Source of the DNA: Flavobacterium galactosidilyticum | GTDB lineage: Bacteria > Bacteroidota > Bacteroidia > Flavobacteriales > Flavobacteriaceae | Length of the DNA stretch: 64,000 bases | Assembly: GCF_020911945.1 (NCBI RefSeq) | Contig: NZ_CP087135.1 | Coordinates: forward strand, 2,530,001-2,594,000 | Direction: 5' to 3' | In this document: piece by piece, positions 28,648 to 38,783 of the stretch | How positions within the stretch are numbered: the first letter of the stretch is position 1 | How the letters are laid out: each line of letters opens with the position of its first letter | Program-made: the position numbers and the translations under genes | The notes under the pieces: generated by a model | Told to the model about the DNA's origin: nothing | Databases searched by the model: none | The model's input: only the letters and a program-made list of their open reading frames with translations

Positions 28648-29400
28648 GCTGATAATATCTTCAAGTAATCTTTATTAAAAAAATTAAAACTTACTACTAA
28701 TAATTTATTTTAATGTAAAATAATACACTTAATTATTTTACAAAGTTTCTGCTAAACTTCTAGCCAAGAATCATAATTATACCACTAAATTTTTATCTTC
28801 AAGCAATACTTCTCTCTGCCCATTAAATAAGCTAAATTTCAATCCAAAACTATAATTTAGTACTATTTATAAATTGATAGACTCCACTTCATGTTTTTAA
28901 TTTTGCTGATTTAGAAAACATCTTCATCAACTCATGTTTTATGTAAAATGCAATAAAAATATTAGTTTTTTACTTGTATCTATTTCATGTTAAACAATTG
29001 CCTGTTTACAGTGATTTTTTTATGAAAAAAGCCACTTAAATAGCAGTGTAGTCTCAGTGAATAAATGATGTAATTGCTTGAAAACATGCTCTTCATCGTT
29101 AATAATAGTTATTTATAGAATATACAAGGATTAGTGAAACCTTTTTCTTTTTTTTGTATAGTAAATCAGTCATAACAGAAGAATTAAGGCCAATAAAAGG
29201 CATAATTGATTTATGAATCTTTACCTAAATGATGATTAACTTTTTAGTTTTTTTTAGAATAAATCTTTCAAATAGAATAATGTTTTTATAAAATTTTCGC
29301 AGTATTTTAAATTTATATCGTGGTTCAATTTGTTTTAAAAAAAATAACTATTTGCACGAATAGTAATTAAATAGAAAACGTTTTTAAATAAAAATAAAAA
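28648..29400. other. AT-rich intergenic stretch within the polysaccharide locus, no gene seen
   Basis: About 750 bp without coding character on either strand. It lies exactly where the locus passes from variable glycosyltransferases to the last GT2 and the export genes, so it may carry a promoter for the 29401-35265 block, but I found no complete TTTG-N19-TAnnTTTG match. Confidence 0.45.
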
Positions 29401-30147
29401 ATGAAAATCAGTATTATAACAGTATGCTACAATCGAAAGTCTACGATAGAGAAAGCTATCAAAAGTGTATTGGAACAAAATTATAGTGATATTGAATATA
29501 TTATTATTGATGGTAATTCAATAGATGGAACTAAGGAAATTATTGAAAACTATCGAGACAAAGTAAGTCACTTTATATCAGAACCAGACAAAGGAATGTA
29601 TGATGCGATAAATAAAGGACTACAGTTGGCTACCGGTGATGTAATAGGTCTAATGCATTCGGATGATGAATTTTACGATAAAAATGTTCTTGATAGAATT
29701 GTCTCACGTTTTAATTCTGATTCAACTATTGAAGGAGTTTATGGCGATGGTGTTTATGTTTCAAATGATCAGGAGGAACGTTTAATTAGAGATAGGGTTG
29801 GTGGCATTTTCAGCATTAAAAAGATTAAAAAAGGTTGGTTACCATTGCATCCAACGGTTTATTTGAAGAAGTCTATTATAGATAAAAACGGACTATACAA
29901 CCTTGATTTTAAAATAGCTTCCGATACAGAATTTTTATTGAGATATCTATATAAATATGAAATTAAGATGAGTTATATCAACTCTTATATTGTAAAAATG
30001 AGAATGGGAGGAATGAGCACTAATCTAAACTATGCTATTAAAGTTTTGTTTGAAGATTATAAAATATATAAATTTCATGGTTTAGCTGCGTTCATAGCTG
30101 TATTTCTCAAGAAAAGTCTTGCTTTGAGACAATATTTGGTTCATTAG
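29401..30147 (+). CDS. Glycosyltransferase family 2 (WcaA/colanic-acid type)
   Basis: 248 aa. KISIITVCYNRKSTIEKAIK, EYIIIDGNSIDGTKEII and YDAINKGLQLATGDVIGLMHSDDEFYD are the classic features of the compact GT2 group that works on exopolysaccharide repeat units (SEPDKGMYDAINKG plus HSDDE metal site). LPLHPTVYLKKSI and SDTEFLLRYLYKYEI are the acceptor-side blocks. It is followed by a 229-bp spacer and then the Wza gene. Confidence 0.9.
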   Translation: MKISIITVCYNRKSTIEKAIKSVLEQNYSDIEYIIIDGNSIDGTKEIIENYRDKVSHFISEPDKGMYDAINKGLQLATGDVIGLMHSDDEFYDKNVLDRIVSRFNSDSTIEGVYGDGVYVSNDQEERLIRDRVGGIFSIKKIKKGWLPLHPTVYLKKSIIDKNGLYNLDFKIASDTEFLLRYLYKYEIKMSYINSYIVKMRMGGMSTNLNYAIKVLFEDYKIYKFHGLAAFIAVFLKKSLALRQYLVH

Positions 30148-30376
30148 CTATCTTAAAAATATTAATTTATTTGTTTACTGAAGTCTGTACGTATTTTTTT
30201 AAGTTATCAAATAGTTTTGAAAATTAGTCCAAATGCAAGGATCAATGGCTAATTAAATTCCGAGAAGTAATTTAAAAACCATAAAGAAAAATTGAAAGTA
30301 AGATTAAGAGCAGATTAGCATTCAATTTGTTTCGATACAACAAGTGAAAAATAAAAAAACTTATACTTAAAGTACT

Positions 30377-31147
30377 ATGAAAAATAAAATCGTCCCTATA
30401 ATTTTACTAGTTTTTTTAACCCTTCAATCCTGTACCACTAAAAAACAAATGCTTTATTTGCAAGATGTAGATGAATATTCAAACTCGGTTATAAATTATA
30501 CTACTTCTAAAATACAAGCAAATGATATCTTGAAAGTTGATATCAGTGATCTCAATCCTATCGTTGCGGCTCCTTTTAATAATAATGCTAGCTCTTCTAC
30601 TACGCAATCATCAGTAGAAATGATGAAATTAACTGGATATTTAGTTACCCCGCAAGGATATATTACAATGCCCATACTAAATGAAATTAATGTAATTGGT
30701 TTAAGTCCTATTGGATTAGAAAATAAAATAAAAGAACGTTTAATTAAAGAGGGTTACCTAATAAATCCTACAGTACAAGTTAGAGTCTTAAATAATAAAT
30801 TTACCATTTTGGGAGAAGTCAATGCTCCAGGTGTAATATCTTTTACTGAAGAGTCTGTAAGCTTACTAGATGCTATAGGTTTAGCAAAAGATTTAACTTA
30901 TTCTGCAATAAGAAAAGATGTAAAAATAATTAGAGAGTTAGATGGAAAACGTTTAGTATATCACGTTGACCTCACAACCGCTTCATGGATGTCCAATCCG
31001 GATTATAGAATACGACAGAATGATGTTATTTTGGTAACCCCTAATAAACTTAAAGCAAATAGTGGAGGTGTCATTAAAGATCCAATACAATTGCTAGGTG
31101 TAGGAATCTCACTCGCGGCATTGATATTATTACTTCGTAAAGGATAA
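30377..31147 (+). CDS. wza: Outer-membrane polysaccharide export lipoprotein (Wza-like)
   Basis: 256 aa with a lipoprotein signal peptide (LTLQSCTT, Cys19). The polysaccharide-export domain (NDILKVDISDLNPIVAAPF; GYLVTPQGYITMPILNEINVIGL) is followed by a soluble beta-grasp region (VQVRVLNNKFTILGEVNAPGVI), and the protein ends with a hydrophobic stretch (LLGVGISLAALILLLRKG). It should form the outer-membrane translocon for the polymer. The Wzc-like kinase follows 84 bp later, a universal pairing. Confidence 0.9.
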   Translation: MKNKIVPIILLVFLTLQSCTTKKQMLYLQDVDEYSNSVINYTTSKIQANDILKVDISDLNPIVAAPFNNNASSSTTQSSVEMMKLTGYLVTPQGYITMPILNEINVIGLSPIGLENKIKERLIKEGYLINPTVQVRVLNNKFTILGEVNAPGVISFTEESVSLLDAIGLAKDLTYSAIRKDVKIIRELDGKRLVYHVDLTTASWMSNPDYRIRQNDVILVTPNKLKANSGGVIKDPIQLLGVGISLAALILLLRKG

Positions 31148-31231
31148 TAAATCAGCAATCAAATTTATAGGGTATTGTTGAGATACTACTAAGTTAAATG
31201 ATATTATTTCTTTATATTTTATTCTAAAATT

Positions 31232-33553
31232 ATGGATTTTAAAAAAGAGTTTTCGAAGTATGTTACGTATTGGCCTTGGTTTCTCTTTAGTTTGATTTTG
31301 TGCTTGGGAGGTGCTTATTTTTATATAAAAATAGTTCCACCTACCTATCAGACTTCAGCTACTATTTTCCTTGATAAAAAGCAAGAAGATAAAACTAAAA
31401 TAATAACAATTAGTACAGATCAAAAAGCTGACGAAGATAATGTTGAAGATGAAATCCGACTTGTCACTTCAAAAGAATTTTTGCTGAAGGTAATTAAGGC
31501 TTTAAATTTAAATATATACTATTTTGAAAATGATTATGCAGTAAAAAGTATTTCGAAAGATAAAGTCCCATTCATTGTAGATACCACAATCTCTATGGAT
31601 TCATTACCTCAAATTTCTTATAACATTAAATTGAATAACGAAGGATTTGTCATAACAGATCAGTCGTCTGAAAAAACCTATATTATTAAAGGTCATAAGG
31701 GCAATCAAAGAGTCGGAAATTTACCTTTTAAAATTCATTTGTCGCCAGACGCATTAAAAAATCTTGACCTATATTTCGATAGTGAATATATAGTGAGTTT
31801 TGAACCAACAACGATTGCTTTACAAAATTTAAAAAAATCACTTATAGTATTGTCAGATGAAAAGTCTAAAGGAGCGATCGAGCTAAACCATATTGGAACT
31901 AATCCTGAACTTTCAAGAATCATCTTAAATAAAATTATAGTCCTTTTAGATGAAAATATTGTTATTAATAAGCAAAAGTTATATGCAAATACAGTTTCGT
32001 ATTTAAATCAAAGAATCAAAGATTTTACCAAGGAAAAAGACTCTATTGAAAGTGTGAAAGAGAAATTTTTGCAAAATAACGACATACTAGTTATGGATAC
32101 CTACGTTCTTGAAAAAACTGCTGACAGAAATATTAAAAACGAGAGCTCTTCGCTTAACGAAAAAGAAATTGCACGTACTAATTTTGCGATTAATGACATT
32201 AAAAGAGCCACTGGTACAACAACTTTGAGTACGGATTATAACCTAGAAACTCCTACCGTCAATCAAATGCTTTTGAACTATAATGCAAGGCTTATGGATA
32301 GTCAATTAATTCTTCAAAGAGCACAGGCAAATAATCCAGCTTACATTAGTTTAATGAATCAATTGAAGGTTCAGAGACAAGAGATATTGAATACTTTAGA
32401 AGGGTATTTGAGTTTTTTGAAACAAACGTCCAAAGCTAACAGGTATGAACAAGGCATTGCTAATTCTAGAGCAAAAAGCATTCCCACTAAAGATAAGATA
32501 TTAGGGAATATCAACAGTAATCTTAATACTAAGGAAGAGACATATTTAGCATTATTGCAAAAAAGGGAAGAAGCTGTTTTAAATGGTGCAATTCTAGAAT
32601 CGAATTTAAAGACATTAGATTCTCCTGAAACAAATTATTCGGCAATTTTTCCTCAACCAAAATCATTTATGCTGGGTGCTTTTCTATTTGGTATGCTACT
32701 GCCGTTCGGTGTTATTTATGGAAAATTTTCATTAGATACTAAAATTCATAATGAGGATGATATTCACAAAATACTGGTTAATATTCCTTTACTAGGATTC
32801 ATTCCTAAAATTAATAGTAGTGAAAAGTTAGATAACACTGCTAGTTCACGTTCATTGATAGCCGAGGCAACGCGTACTTTTGTCTCTAATATGTCCTATT
32901 TATTGCCACGAAAAAACGAGAATAAGGGCAATGTAATTTTGATTAGTTCATCGATCCAAGGTGAGGGTAAATCTTTTTGTGCCTTTCATACTGCAATTAC
33001 AATTAGTAATCTTAATAAAAAAGTTTTATTAATTGGTTTAGATCTTCGAAATCCACAATTGCATGAATATTTTAGTTTGGATAAAAATGATGCCGGCCTT
33101 ACAGATTTTCTGTCAAATAAAAATGATAATTGGAAGTCATTATTACATAAAGGCAGTAATTTTTCTGCAAATCTCGATATGCTGTTAGCAGGTGAAATAC
33201 CTCCTAATCCAACTCAATTATTAACTAATTCTAATTTTGAGTCATTGCTTCAAGAAGCAAGAAATTTTTATGATTTTATAATTTTAGATAGTGCACCGGT
33301 TCAAATGGTATCGGATACTTTGAATATTAGTTATTTAGCTGACGCTACTGTGTTTATCGTTAAATATGACTTTACTGATAAAAGTAGTTTAGGACAAGTG
33401 AATAGTTTTATAAAAAATGAACAATTAAAAAACGTGGGTATTCTTATCAACGGCGTAAATATGAAAACGGCGTATGGCTACGGTTATGGCAAAAGCTATA
33501 CTTATCAATATAAAGAGATGAATATAAAAAAACCATGGTATAAAAGAGCCTAA
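31232..33553 (+). CDS. wzc: Polysaccharide co-polymerase and BY-type tyrosine autokinase (Wzc-like)
   Basis: 773 aa. TM1 is at about 13-33 (WPWFLFSLILCLGGAYFYIK). A periplasmic region with coiled-coil content spans about 34-475, and TM2 is near 485-505. The cytoplasmic kinase domain has Walker A SSSIQGEGKS (about 570-580), A' VLLIGLDLRNPQ and Walker B DFIILDSAP. The C-terminus has a tyrosine cluster (AYGYGYGKSYTYQYKE), the expected autophosphorylation site. In this system phosphorylation state controls polymer length and export through Wza. The canonical Pro of the Walker A lead-in (SSxPGEGKS) is Gln here. Confidence 0.92.
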   Translation: MDFKKEFSKYVTYWPWFLFSLILCLGGAYFYIKIVPPTYQTSATIFLDKKQEDKTKIITISTDQKADEDNVEDEIRLVTSKEFLLKVIKALNLNIYYFENDYAVKSISKDKVPFIVDTTISMDSLPQISYNIKLNNEGFVITDQSSEKTYIIKGHKGNQRVGNLPFKIHLSPDALKNLDLYFDSEYIVSFEPTTIALQNLKKSLIVLSDEKSKGAIELNHIGTNPELSRIILNKIIVLLDENIVINKQKLYANTVSYLNQRIKDFTKEKDSIESVKEKFLQNNDILVMDTYVLEKTADRNIKNESSSLNEKEIARTNFAINDIKRATGTTTLSTDYNLETPTVNQMLLNYNARLMDSQLILQRAQANNPAYISLMNQLKVQRQEILNTLEGYLSFLKQTSKANRYEQGIANSRAKSIPTKDKILGNINSNLNTKEETYLALLQKREEAVLNGAILESNLKTLDSPETNYSAIFPQPKSFMLGAFLFGMLLPFGVIYGKFSLDTKIHNEDDIHKILVNIPLLGFIPKINSSEKLDNTASSRSLIAEATRTFVSNMSYLLPRKNENKGNVILISSSIQGEGKSFCAFHTAITISNLNKKVLLIGLDLRNPQLHEYFSLDKNDAGLTDFLSNKNDNWKSLLHKGSNFSANLDMLLAGEIPPNPTQLLTNSNFESLLQEARNFYDFIILDSAPVQMVSDTLNISYLADATVFIVKYDFTDKSSLGQVNSFIKNEQLKNVGILINGVNMKTAYGYGYGKSYTYQYKEMNIKKPWYKRA

Positions 33554-33651
33554 AATGCCACATCTTAATTATTGATAGAGTATATATTTTAAAAGAATAT
33601 TGGAAAGATTAGCAGGTACATTTATTTAGAGTTTATTTAAAAGGTTACAAA

Positions 33652-35052
33652 ATGCGAAATAGACATAAATTTGCCTTCATAGTTTTCTGCGCTTTTGCTG
33701 ACATGTTTGCTATGGTAAGTAGCACTGTTTTGTTTTTGAATTTTTCGAATGAACAAAATAGTACTTTGAGCAGTTTGTTTCTAAATGAAATGATTCCAAT
33801 CACAATTTTTAGTTGGTTGTTTTCAGTGTCCTATTTTCAATTGTATAGAGTGGATGTTCTTTTTAATCTAGAATATTTTTTTCGTAATAGTTGGCGTGCT
33901 TTCTTTTCACAAAGAATTATGTGGCAAATTTATATTTTGCTTTTTCATCAAAATACTTTGTATTCCTTTGGTAGTAAAGCAAATTTATTTCAATTAGGAT
34001 TTTTGTTGCTATATTTTTTGCTGTCGAGAATTATATTTACGGTAGCGATAGAAAAGGTAAAGGGATGGATTTTCAAACGATATACGGTTGCAATTTGGGG
34101 ATTTAATAAAACGAGTATCGAATTGGCTTCTCATTTAGAAAGTAATTCACTGTTCATGGATTTTGTTGGTATTGTTAATGAAAATTCTTCTATTGATTAT
34201 ACAAACAATAAAGATTTTAGCCAAGCGCTTTCGAAAGCTATTCATAGTGCATCTGAAAATAATATTAATGAATTGTATATTGTTGCGAAGCCCGATTACA
34301 TTTCAGATTTGAATTTTTTCTTTGAACTTGGTGATAAACACTGTATGAGATTAAAATTTGTTCCTGATTTTTCGTCGATTTCAAAGAAACATTTTAACTC
34401 GAGCAGTTTAAATAATTTTCATGTAATTAATCCTCGATTTGAGCCATTGCAAAATGCTTACAATCGTTTATTGAAGAGGATATTTGATGTAGTCGTTAGT
34501 ATTCTAGTTATTGTATTGATATTGTCTTGGCTTTACCCTCTAGTGGCGTTTCTAATTAAGAAAGAAAGTAAAGGTCCAGTGTTATTCAAGCAAATACGAA
34601 CAGGAAAAAAGAATAAGCCTTTTTGTTGCTATAAGTTCCGAAGCATGTATGTAAATATTGGTGATGAAAGTAAACAGGCTAAAAAAGGTGATGCGCGAGT
34701 AACTAAAATTGGTAAATTCCTTAGAAAAACGAGTTTAGATGAAATGCCACAATTTTTTAATGTTTTAGTGGGTAACATGAGTGTCGTTGGTCCTCGGCCT
34801 CATATGATTAAGCATACATCAGATTATAATGACCACATTAGAAATTTCATGGTTCGCCATTTCGTAAAACCTGGAATTACTGGTCTTTCACAAGTTTTAG
34901 GGCTAAGAGGAGAAACTAAGAACGTATCTGATATGAAAAAACGAGTTAGTACTGATATTCGATATTTGCAAAATTGGAGTTTACTAACTGATATAAAAAT
35001 TTGCTTTTTAACAGTAATTGTGACCTTAAAAGGAGACGAAAACGCTTTTTAA
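33652..35052 (+). CDS. Initiating undecaprenyl-phosphate sugar phosphotransferase (WcaJ/WbaP-like)
   Basis: 466 aa. Several N-terminal membrane helices (about 8-150) precede a Rossmann-like regulatory segment (VAIWGFNKTSIELASHLES). A re-entrant helix (about 270-300) is followed by the bacterial sugar transferase domain: GPVLFKQIRTGKKNKPFCCYKFRSM, TSLDEMPQFFNVLVGNMSVVGPRP and HFVKPGITGLSQVLGLRGET. The D-E pair of LDEMPQ is catalytic. It transfers sugar-1-phosphate to undecaprenyl phosphate, the first step of repeat-unit synthesis. It lies about 100 bp after the Wzc gene. Confidence 0.92.
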   Translation: MRNRHKFAFIVFCAFADMFAMVSSTVLFLNFSNEQNSTLSSLFLNEMIPITIFSWLFSVSYFQLYRVDVLFNLEYFFRNSWRAFFSQRIMWQIYILLFHQNTLYSFGSKANLFQLGFLLLYFLLSRIIFTVAIEKVKGWIFKRYTVAIWGFNKTSIELASHLESNSLFMDFVGIVNENSSIDYTNNKDFSQALSKAIHSASENNINELYIVAKPDYISDLNFFFELGDKHCMRLKFVPDFSSISKKHFNSSSLNNFHVINPRFEPLQNAYNRLLKRIFDVVVSILVIVLILSWLYPLVAFLIKKESKGPVLFKQIRTGKKNKPFCCYKFRSMYVNIGDESKQAKKGDARVTKIGKFLRKTSLDEMPQFFNVLVGNMSVVGPRPHMIKHTSDYNDHIRNFMVRHFVKPGITGLSQVLGLRGETKNVSDMKKRVSTDIRYLQNWSLLTDIKICFLTVIVTLKGDENAF

Positions 35053-35070
35053 ACATAAAAAATAGAAATA

Positions 35071-35265
35071 ATGGACATAACAAATTACCTTATCGGTTTG
35101 CTTACAGGGGTTTCTGTAACAGCCTTCTTCGTGGGGAAGGAATGGTATAAATATTATACTAGATATACAATTCAGAAAAAGCAACTTGATCGAATTTTAA
35201 AATTAAATGATAAAATTAAAAATTCGAAACCAGTGGAAAATCAAAGTTTGACTGCAGTTTATTAA
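35071..35265 (+). CDS. Small single-pass membrane protein, unknown function
   Basis: 64 aa. An N-terminal hydrophobic helix (about 5-24, YLIGLLTGVSVTAFFVG) is followed by a basic, possibly coiled segment (YTIQKKQLDRILKLNDKIKN). It begins 18 bp after the stop of the sugar phosphotransferase, so it is likely the last cistron of the export block. I do not recognise a family. The spacing, ATG start and amphipathic pattern support a real gene. Confidence 0.6.
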   Translation: MDITNYLIGLLTGVSVTAFFVGKEWYKYYTRYTIQKKQLDRILKLNDKIKNSKPVENQSLTAVY

Positions 35266-35304
35266 GTCTAATATTTGTTTAATCTTTCAGCCTACAAAGT
35301 TAAT

Positions 35305-35337
35305 GAGCTAAATAGAGTTTATTCGCTCTTTTAGCTC
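35305..35337 (+). terminator. Hairpin ending the polysaccharide locus
   Basis: GAGCTAAATAGAG and CTCTTTTAGCTC form an imperfect stem around a short AT loop, 40 bp after the last small gene. The flanking TTAA/TTAA bases extend the pairing. There is no strong T tract, so termination is inferred from position. Confidence 0.5.
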
Positions 35338-35794
35338 AATTAAACTTTATTAGAAATCCTTAAAAGGGATTATAATCGAAAAGTAGTTGGTATAAAACTT
35401 CAATCAATTTTCAATTTTTGTAGTTAAATGAAATTTCTTTAAATTGTTATTAGTAAAGGTGTTTACTTTTTACTAGGGAAAGTATAAAAGATACTATTTA
35501 CGATGCTTTCTATAAATAGTGATACACAGTCAATAATACGTATTGCGCAACAATCGACGATCAGATGCTTTTTTAGTATCATATATGGTTTATAACTACT
35601 TTAGGATTGTTTGCGAATATTTTTATTTCGAAGTCAAGAGACTTCGAAGAGCCTGATATTGTTCAGAATCTGGCTGACTAAATTTACTTTTATCATCGGA
35701 GGGCGGGTTTTTCTTGTGGCCTCTTCGGCTCAAAAAAAAAAAACTAAAAATCAATAATTTTCAGGCTTTTTTTTCTCTAAAATCCCCATAAAGT
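35338..35794. other. Intergenic region between convergent genes
   Basis: No gene seen. It contains a perfect 9-bp inverted repeat with a 4-nt loop at 35627-35648 (TTCGAAGTC/GACTTCGAA) and, near 35695-35745, a GC-richer patch followed by a 12-A run that could serve as terminator for the minus-strand GH16 gene. Transcription converges here. Confidence 0.45.
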
Positions 35795-36622
35795 CTATTG
35801 ATACACTTTTACCCAGTCAATGATCATTTGTACAGGTAATTGATCTGGGTTTATTTTCCCAACCCAAGCACCTCCCAATTGCTGATCAATCATCACATAA
35901 AAAGGTTGATCGTATGGCCACTGGCTGCTATCTACATCTGGTTTGCGCGGATAACGGAATGTTTCCTTCCCATTCAGCGTAAATATCAATTTATCTGGAT
36001 ACCATTCCAATCCAAATTTATTATACTCAGCTATATTCAGCTTTGCTGTCCCAGAATGAGGCGGGTTAGTTTTTTCTTTTAAATCAAGTGTGTAGTACGA
36101 ATGGGTAGTTTGATAAATTATATTATCCAAATTGAGATGTTCCATTATATCAATCTCTCCATTTTTCGGATACTTGCCATACTTATCTTTCTCCGCAAGC
36201 ATCCATATGGCAGGCCATGCTCCCTGTGCACACTCCAACTTAGCGTATATTTCAATTTTACCATACTGAAAAGCAAATTTACCTTTGGTATAAACCCCAC
36301 CCGTTAGATAGGGTCTTGGATCTTTTAAAGTATCCGGGTTTTTAATACCCCTTAAATATAATTTCCCACCCGATTGATCATAGCAATCAGAATTACTACT
36401 CATATGCTTATTCCAATCGCTTCCACCTGATGGAATTTTGCTCCATTTAGAACTGTCAATAGCAGCCCCATTAAAATCATCCTCCCACACAAGTTTCCAT
36501 TTCTTATTTTCTCTTCCTTCTTTTTGCAAATAGATATACTGATTGTCCTTAGTTAAACGTAAAGTTGTACAAGAAGAAAATAAGATAAGTCCGAAACATA
36601 TAATTTGTAAAAATTTATTCAT
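35795..36622 (-). CDS. Glycoside hydrolase family 16 lipoprotein
   Basis: 275 aa from the ATG at 36620-36622. This start gives a clean lipoprotein signal (MNKFLQIICF, then LILFSSCTT, Cys18); an in-frame ATG 20 codons upstream (36682) would spoil it. The GH16 fold is clear: WKLVWEDDFNGAAIDSSKW, LTGGVYTKGKFAFQYGKIEI, GAWPAIWMLAEK, the catalytic motif GEIDIMEHL (Glu156, Asp158, Glu161), and FYVMIDQQLGGAWVG. The family cleaves beta-glucans (laminarin, lichenan) and some galactans. As an envelope lipoprotein next to an exopolysaccharide locus it could trim the organism's own polymer or feed on algal glucan. Confidence 0.9.
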   Translation of the reverse strand: MNKFLQIICFGLILFSSCTTLRLTKDNQYIYLQKEGRENKKWKLVWEDDFNGAAIDSSKWSKIPSGGSDWNKHMSSNSDCYDQSGGKLYLRGIKNPDTLKDPRPYLTGGVYTKGKFAFQYGKIEIYAKLECAQGAWPAIWMLAEKDKYGKYPKNGEIDIMEHLNLDNIIYQTTHSYYTLDLKEKTNPPHSGTAKLNIAEYNKFGLEWYPDKLIFTLNGKETFRYPRKPDVDSSQWPYDQPFYVMIDQQLGGAWVGKINPDQLPVQMIIDWVKVYQ

Positions 36623-37208
36623 AATCTGCTTATGTTTTATACTCCTCGCTTTGTAAAAAAAGTTTTTATTAAGATTTATCAAAAATATAAAAATAGCAAA
36701 AAATTAATTAAATCTACAAGTATAATAATAATGCACCGGAAAAATTTAAATGATGACACCTGATTTTCATAACTTTACAATCTTCTTCCTAAATACTTGA
36801 AAAAGAATTTATTAGGAGAATGTAGTTGGTGGGCTGGTGACATTTCGTTTACTTCTTTTTTTTATTTCTTCCTCTCTTTTTAAAGAAATATTAATTAATT
36901 TTTTTAAAATAAAGAACTTTTTTCTATTTACAGATTCCCTTGAGGAACTGATTTTTATTGTGTTTAAATTTGAAGTATTGATAATTTAAAATATTTTATC
37001 ATGTCAAAATGGCTAATAGGAATAGTAATGAATTCAGTAAATTTCGGGGAGCTGGCTGGAGTATTTTTTATAAATAGTGATGATTTTAGCTTGGTATCTA
37101 ATATATTTTAAACTGTTTAACTCCCGCAGTGAATAACATTCAATGAACTCCAAAGAAATAAAATATTAAGGAGATTATTTTCAGTACTTTTGAATCAAAT
37201 AATAGAAG
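36623..37208. other. Divergent promoter region, no gene seen
   Basis: About 590 bp between the minus-strand GH16 gene and the plus-strand kinase gene. A perfect TAnnTTTG box (TACTTTTG, 37185-37192) lies 16 bp before the kinase start, without a matching TTTG about 19 bp upstream. No other feature is recognised. Confidence 0.45.
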
Positions 37209-37979
37209 ATGAATAAAATTCAAGAAAACAATACCATGATTTATATGTTTCTAATTATTATTCTGATCCTCATAATAGCGCTTTGCTATCTTGTATATCT
37301 TTTAATCAAAATAGGAAACAGCAAGAAGAAGGTTGAAGAAAAGTTTCATTTTCTTGAAATGAAAGTAAATAATTTACAGTTGGAAACCTTAGAATCTAAA
37401 CTCAATCCTCATCTTTTCAAAAATGTTCTCAATTCAATTCAGTCACACGCCTACCAAACTTATTTTGCTTTGGATAAATTGGCGAATGTACTGGATTACA
37501 TTTTATATGAAAGTCAAAAAAAGTTTGTTTCTGCAAAAGAAGAGATTGAATTTGCATTGAATCTCATTGAAATAAATAAAATTAAAGTCAGTCCTCTTTT
37601 TGAAATGAAAGTAAAAACTAAAATCAATGAAGGCGAAATGCTGTATGAACAACGACTTTTAGCGCCTTTGATTTCGATAGATTTAATAGAAAATGCATTT
37701 AAACATGCTGATTTGCAAAGTGCAGATGCTTTTATCTCGGTTTTATTTGAATTCAAAGAGAACTGTTTTTATTTGACGGTTTCGAATAAGATCTCAGATA
37801 AAAAAGCATTAAAAAAAGAACGAAGCGGTATAGGAGCAACCACATTGGAACAACGTTTGAAAATTATTTATAAAAATCAGTTCAAACTGGATAAATTTGT
37901 CGAAAATGACATTTATATTGCGCACTTAAAAATCAATCTTCTTGAATACAAAACTCAAATGCTTGCTGCTGGACGATGA
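37209..37979 (+). CDS. LytS-type sensor histidine kinase
   Basis: 256 aa. One membrane helix (about 10-34) is followed by a short coiled segment and a His_kinase domain: LESKLNPHLFKNVLNSIQ (phospho-acceptor His in the NPHxxxN motif), the N-box SIDLIENAFKHAD and the G-box SGIGATTLEQRLKIIY. There is no extracellular sensor domain. The downstream LytTR regulator overlaps its 3' end by 38 bp, so the two are translationally coupled and form a two-component pair. Signal and targets are not shown by the sequence. Confidence 0.87.
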   Translation: MNKIQENNTMIYMFLIIILILIIALCYLVYLLIKIGNSKKKVEEKFHFLEMKVNNLQLETLESKLNPHLFKNVLNSIQSHAYQTYFALDKLANVLDYILYESQKKFVSAKEEIEFALNLIEINKIKVSPLFEMKVKTKINEGEMLYEQRLLAPLISIDLIENAFKHADLQSADAFISVLFEFKENCFYLTVSNKISDKKALKKERSGIGATTLEQRLKIIYKNQFKLDKFVENDIYIAHLKINLLEYKTQMLAAGR

Positions 37980-38661
37980 ATTGCCAGGATTGACGTACCT
38001 AAAAATACTGTGTGAGCAAATTCCGGAATTAGAAATCGTAAAAGCATTCAATAACCCTGAAAAATTATTGGCTGAACTTCCGGAACTCGATTTTGATTTA
38101 TGTATTTCAGATATCGAAATGCCTGGAATCGACGGGTTGACTCTTGCGAGTTTATTGCAAAACAAATTGGTTATTTTTACCACTGCATATAAAGATTATG
38201 CTGCCGAAGCATTTGATGTAAACGCCGTCGATTATATTACAAAACCGGTTACAAAAGAGCGTTTGCAAATAGCTGTTGCAAAGGCTTTGGAGCGGTTCAA
38301 TACAGTAGCACCCGCAAAAAAATTCATTCATTTGAATACCGATAAAGGAAAAGCTTTGTTATATTTTAACCAAATTCAATATATCAAAACCGCGGTGGCT
38401 GACAGCAGAGACAAAGAAGTATTTCTAGTTGATGGTAGTTCGCTGATTTTAAAAAATATTAATTTTCACTTGCTTTTAAGCCAACTTCCTAATGTTGATT
38501 TTTGCAGGGTGAATAAAAAAGAAATCATTGCAATAACAGCGGTGAAATTTTTCAACCACAATGAAATCACAATCAGTAATCAGGAAAAAAATGGGAAATT
38601 CACAATATTAATTTTGAGCGAAACCTATCGTTCTGATTTTTTGATAAAAGTAAAAATCTAA
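37942..38661 (+). CDS. LytTR-family response regulator
   Basis: 239 aa from a TTG start (KLKCLLLDDELPG follows; no ATG is available nearby). The receiver domain (1-120) has acidic Asp11/Asp12, phospho-acceptor Asp57 in LCISDIEMPGIDG and Lys in YITKPVTK. The C-terminal domain (about 140-239; IQYIKTAVADSRDKEVFLVD, FCRVNKKEIIAI, YRSDFLIKVKI) is LytTR DNA-binding. It overlaps the kinase gene and is its obvious partner. About 120 bp separate it from the antiporter gene, a possible target. Confidence 0.87.
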   Translation: MNTKLKCLLLDDELPGLTYLKILCEQIPELEIVKAFNNPEKLLAELPELDFDLCISDIEMPGIDGLTLASLLQNKLVIFTTAYKDYAAEAFDVNAVDYITKPVTKERLQIAVAKALERFNTVAPAKKFIHLNTDKGKALLYFNQIQYIKTAVADSRDKEVFLVDGSSLILKNINFHLLLSQLPNVDFCRVNKKEIIAITAVKFFNHNEITISNQEKNGKFTILILSETYRSDFLIKVKI

Positions 38662-38783
38662 CTTATTACAAAGTTTTCCAATCTTGTTACATTCGACAAA
38701 AATTAGCGTGTGTTTTTATTTATTTCCAAAAAATCACTTCCCATATTTGCATCATAAAGCATTGATAATTTAAAAAAGATTAC

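Noticed and set aside
35627..35648. TTCGAAGTC/GACTTCGAA hairpin as terminator
   Set aside because: No T tract and not adjacent to a gene end; recorded only as part of the spacer.
36623..36682. Longer start of the GH16 gene (20 extra codons)
   Set aside because: The added basic segment would precede an otherwise perfect lipoprotein signal peptide beginning at 36622.
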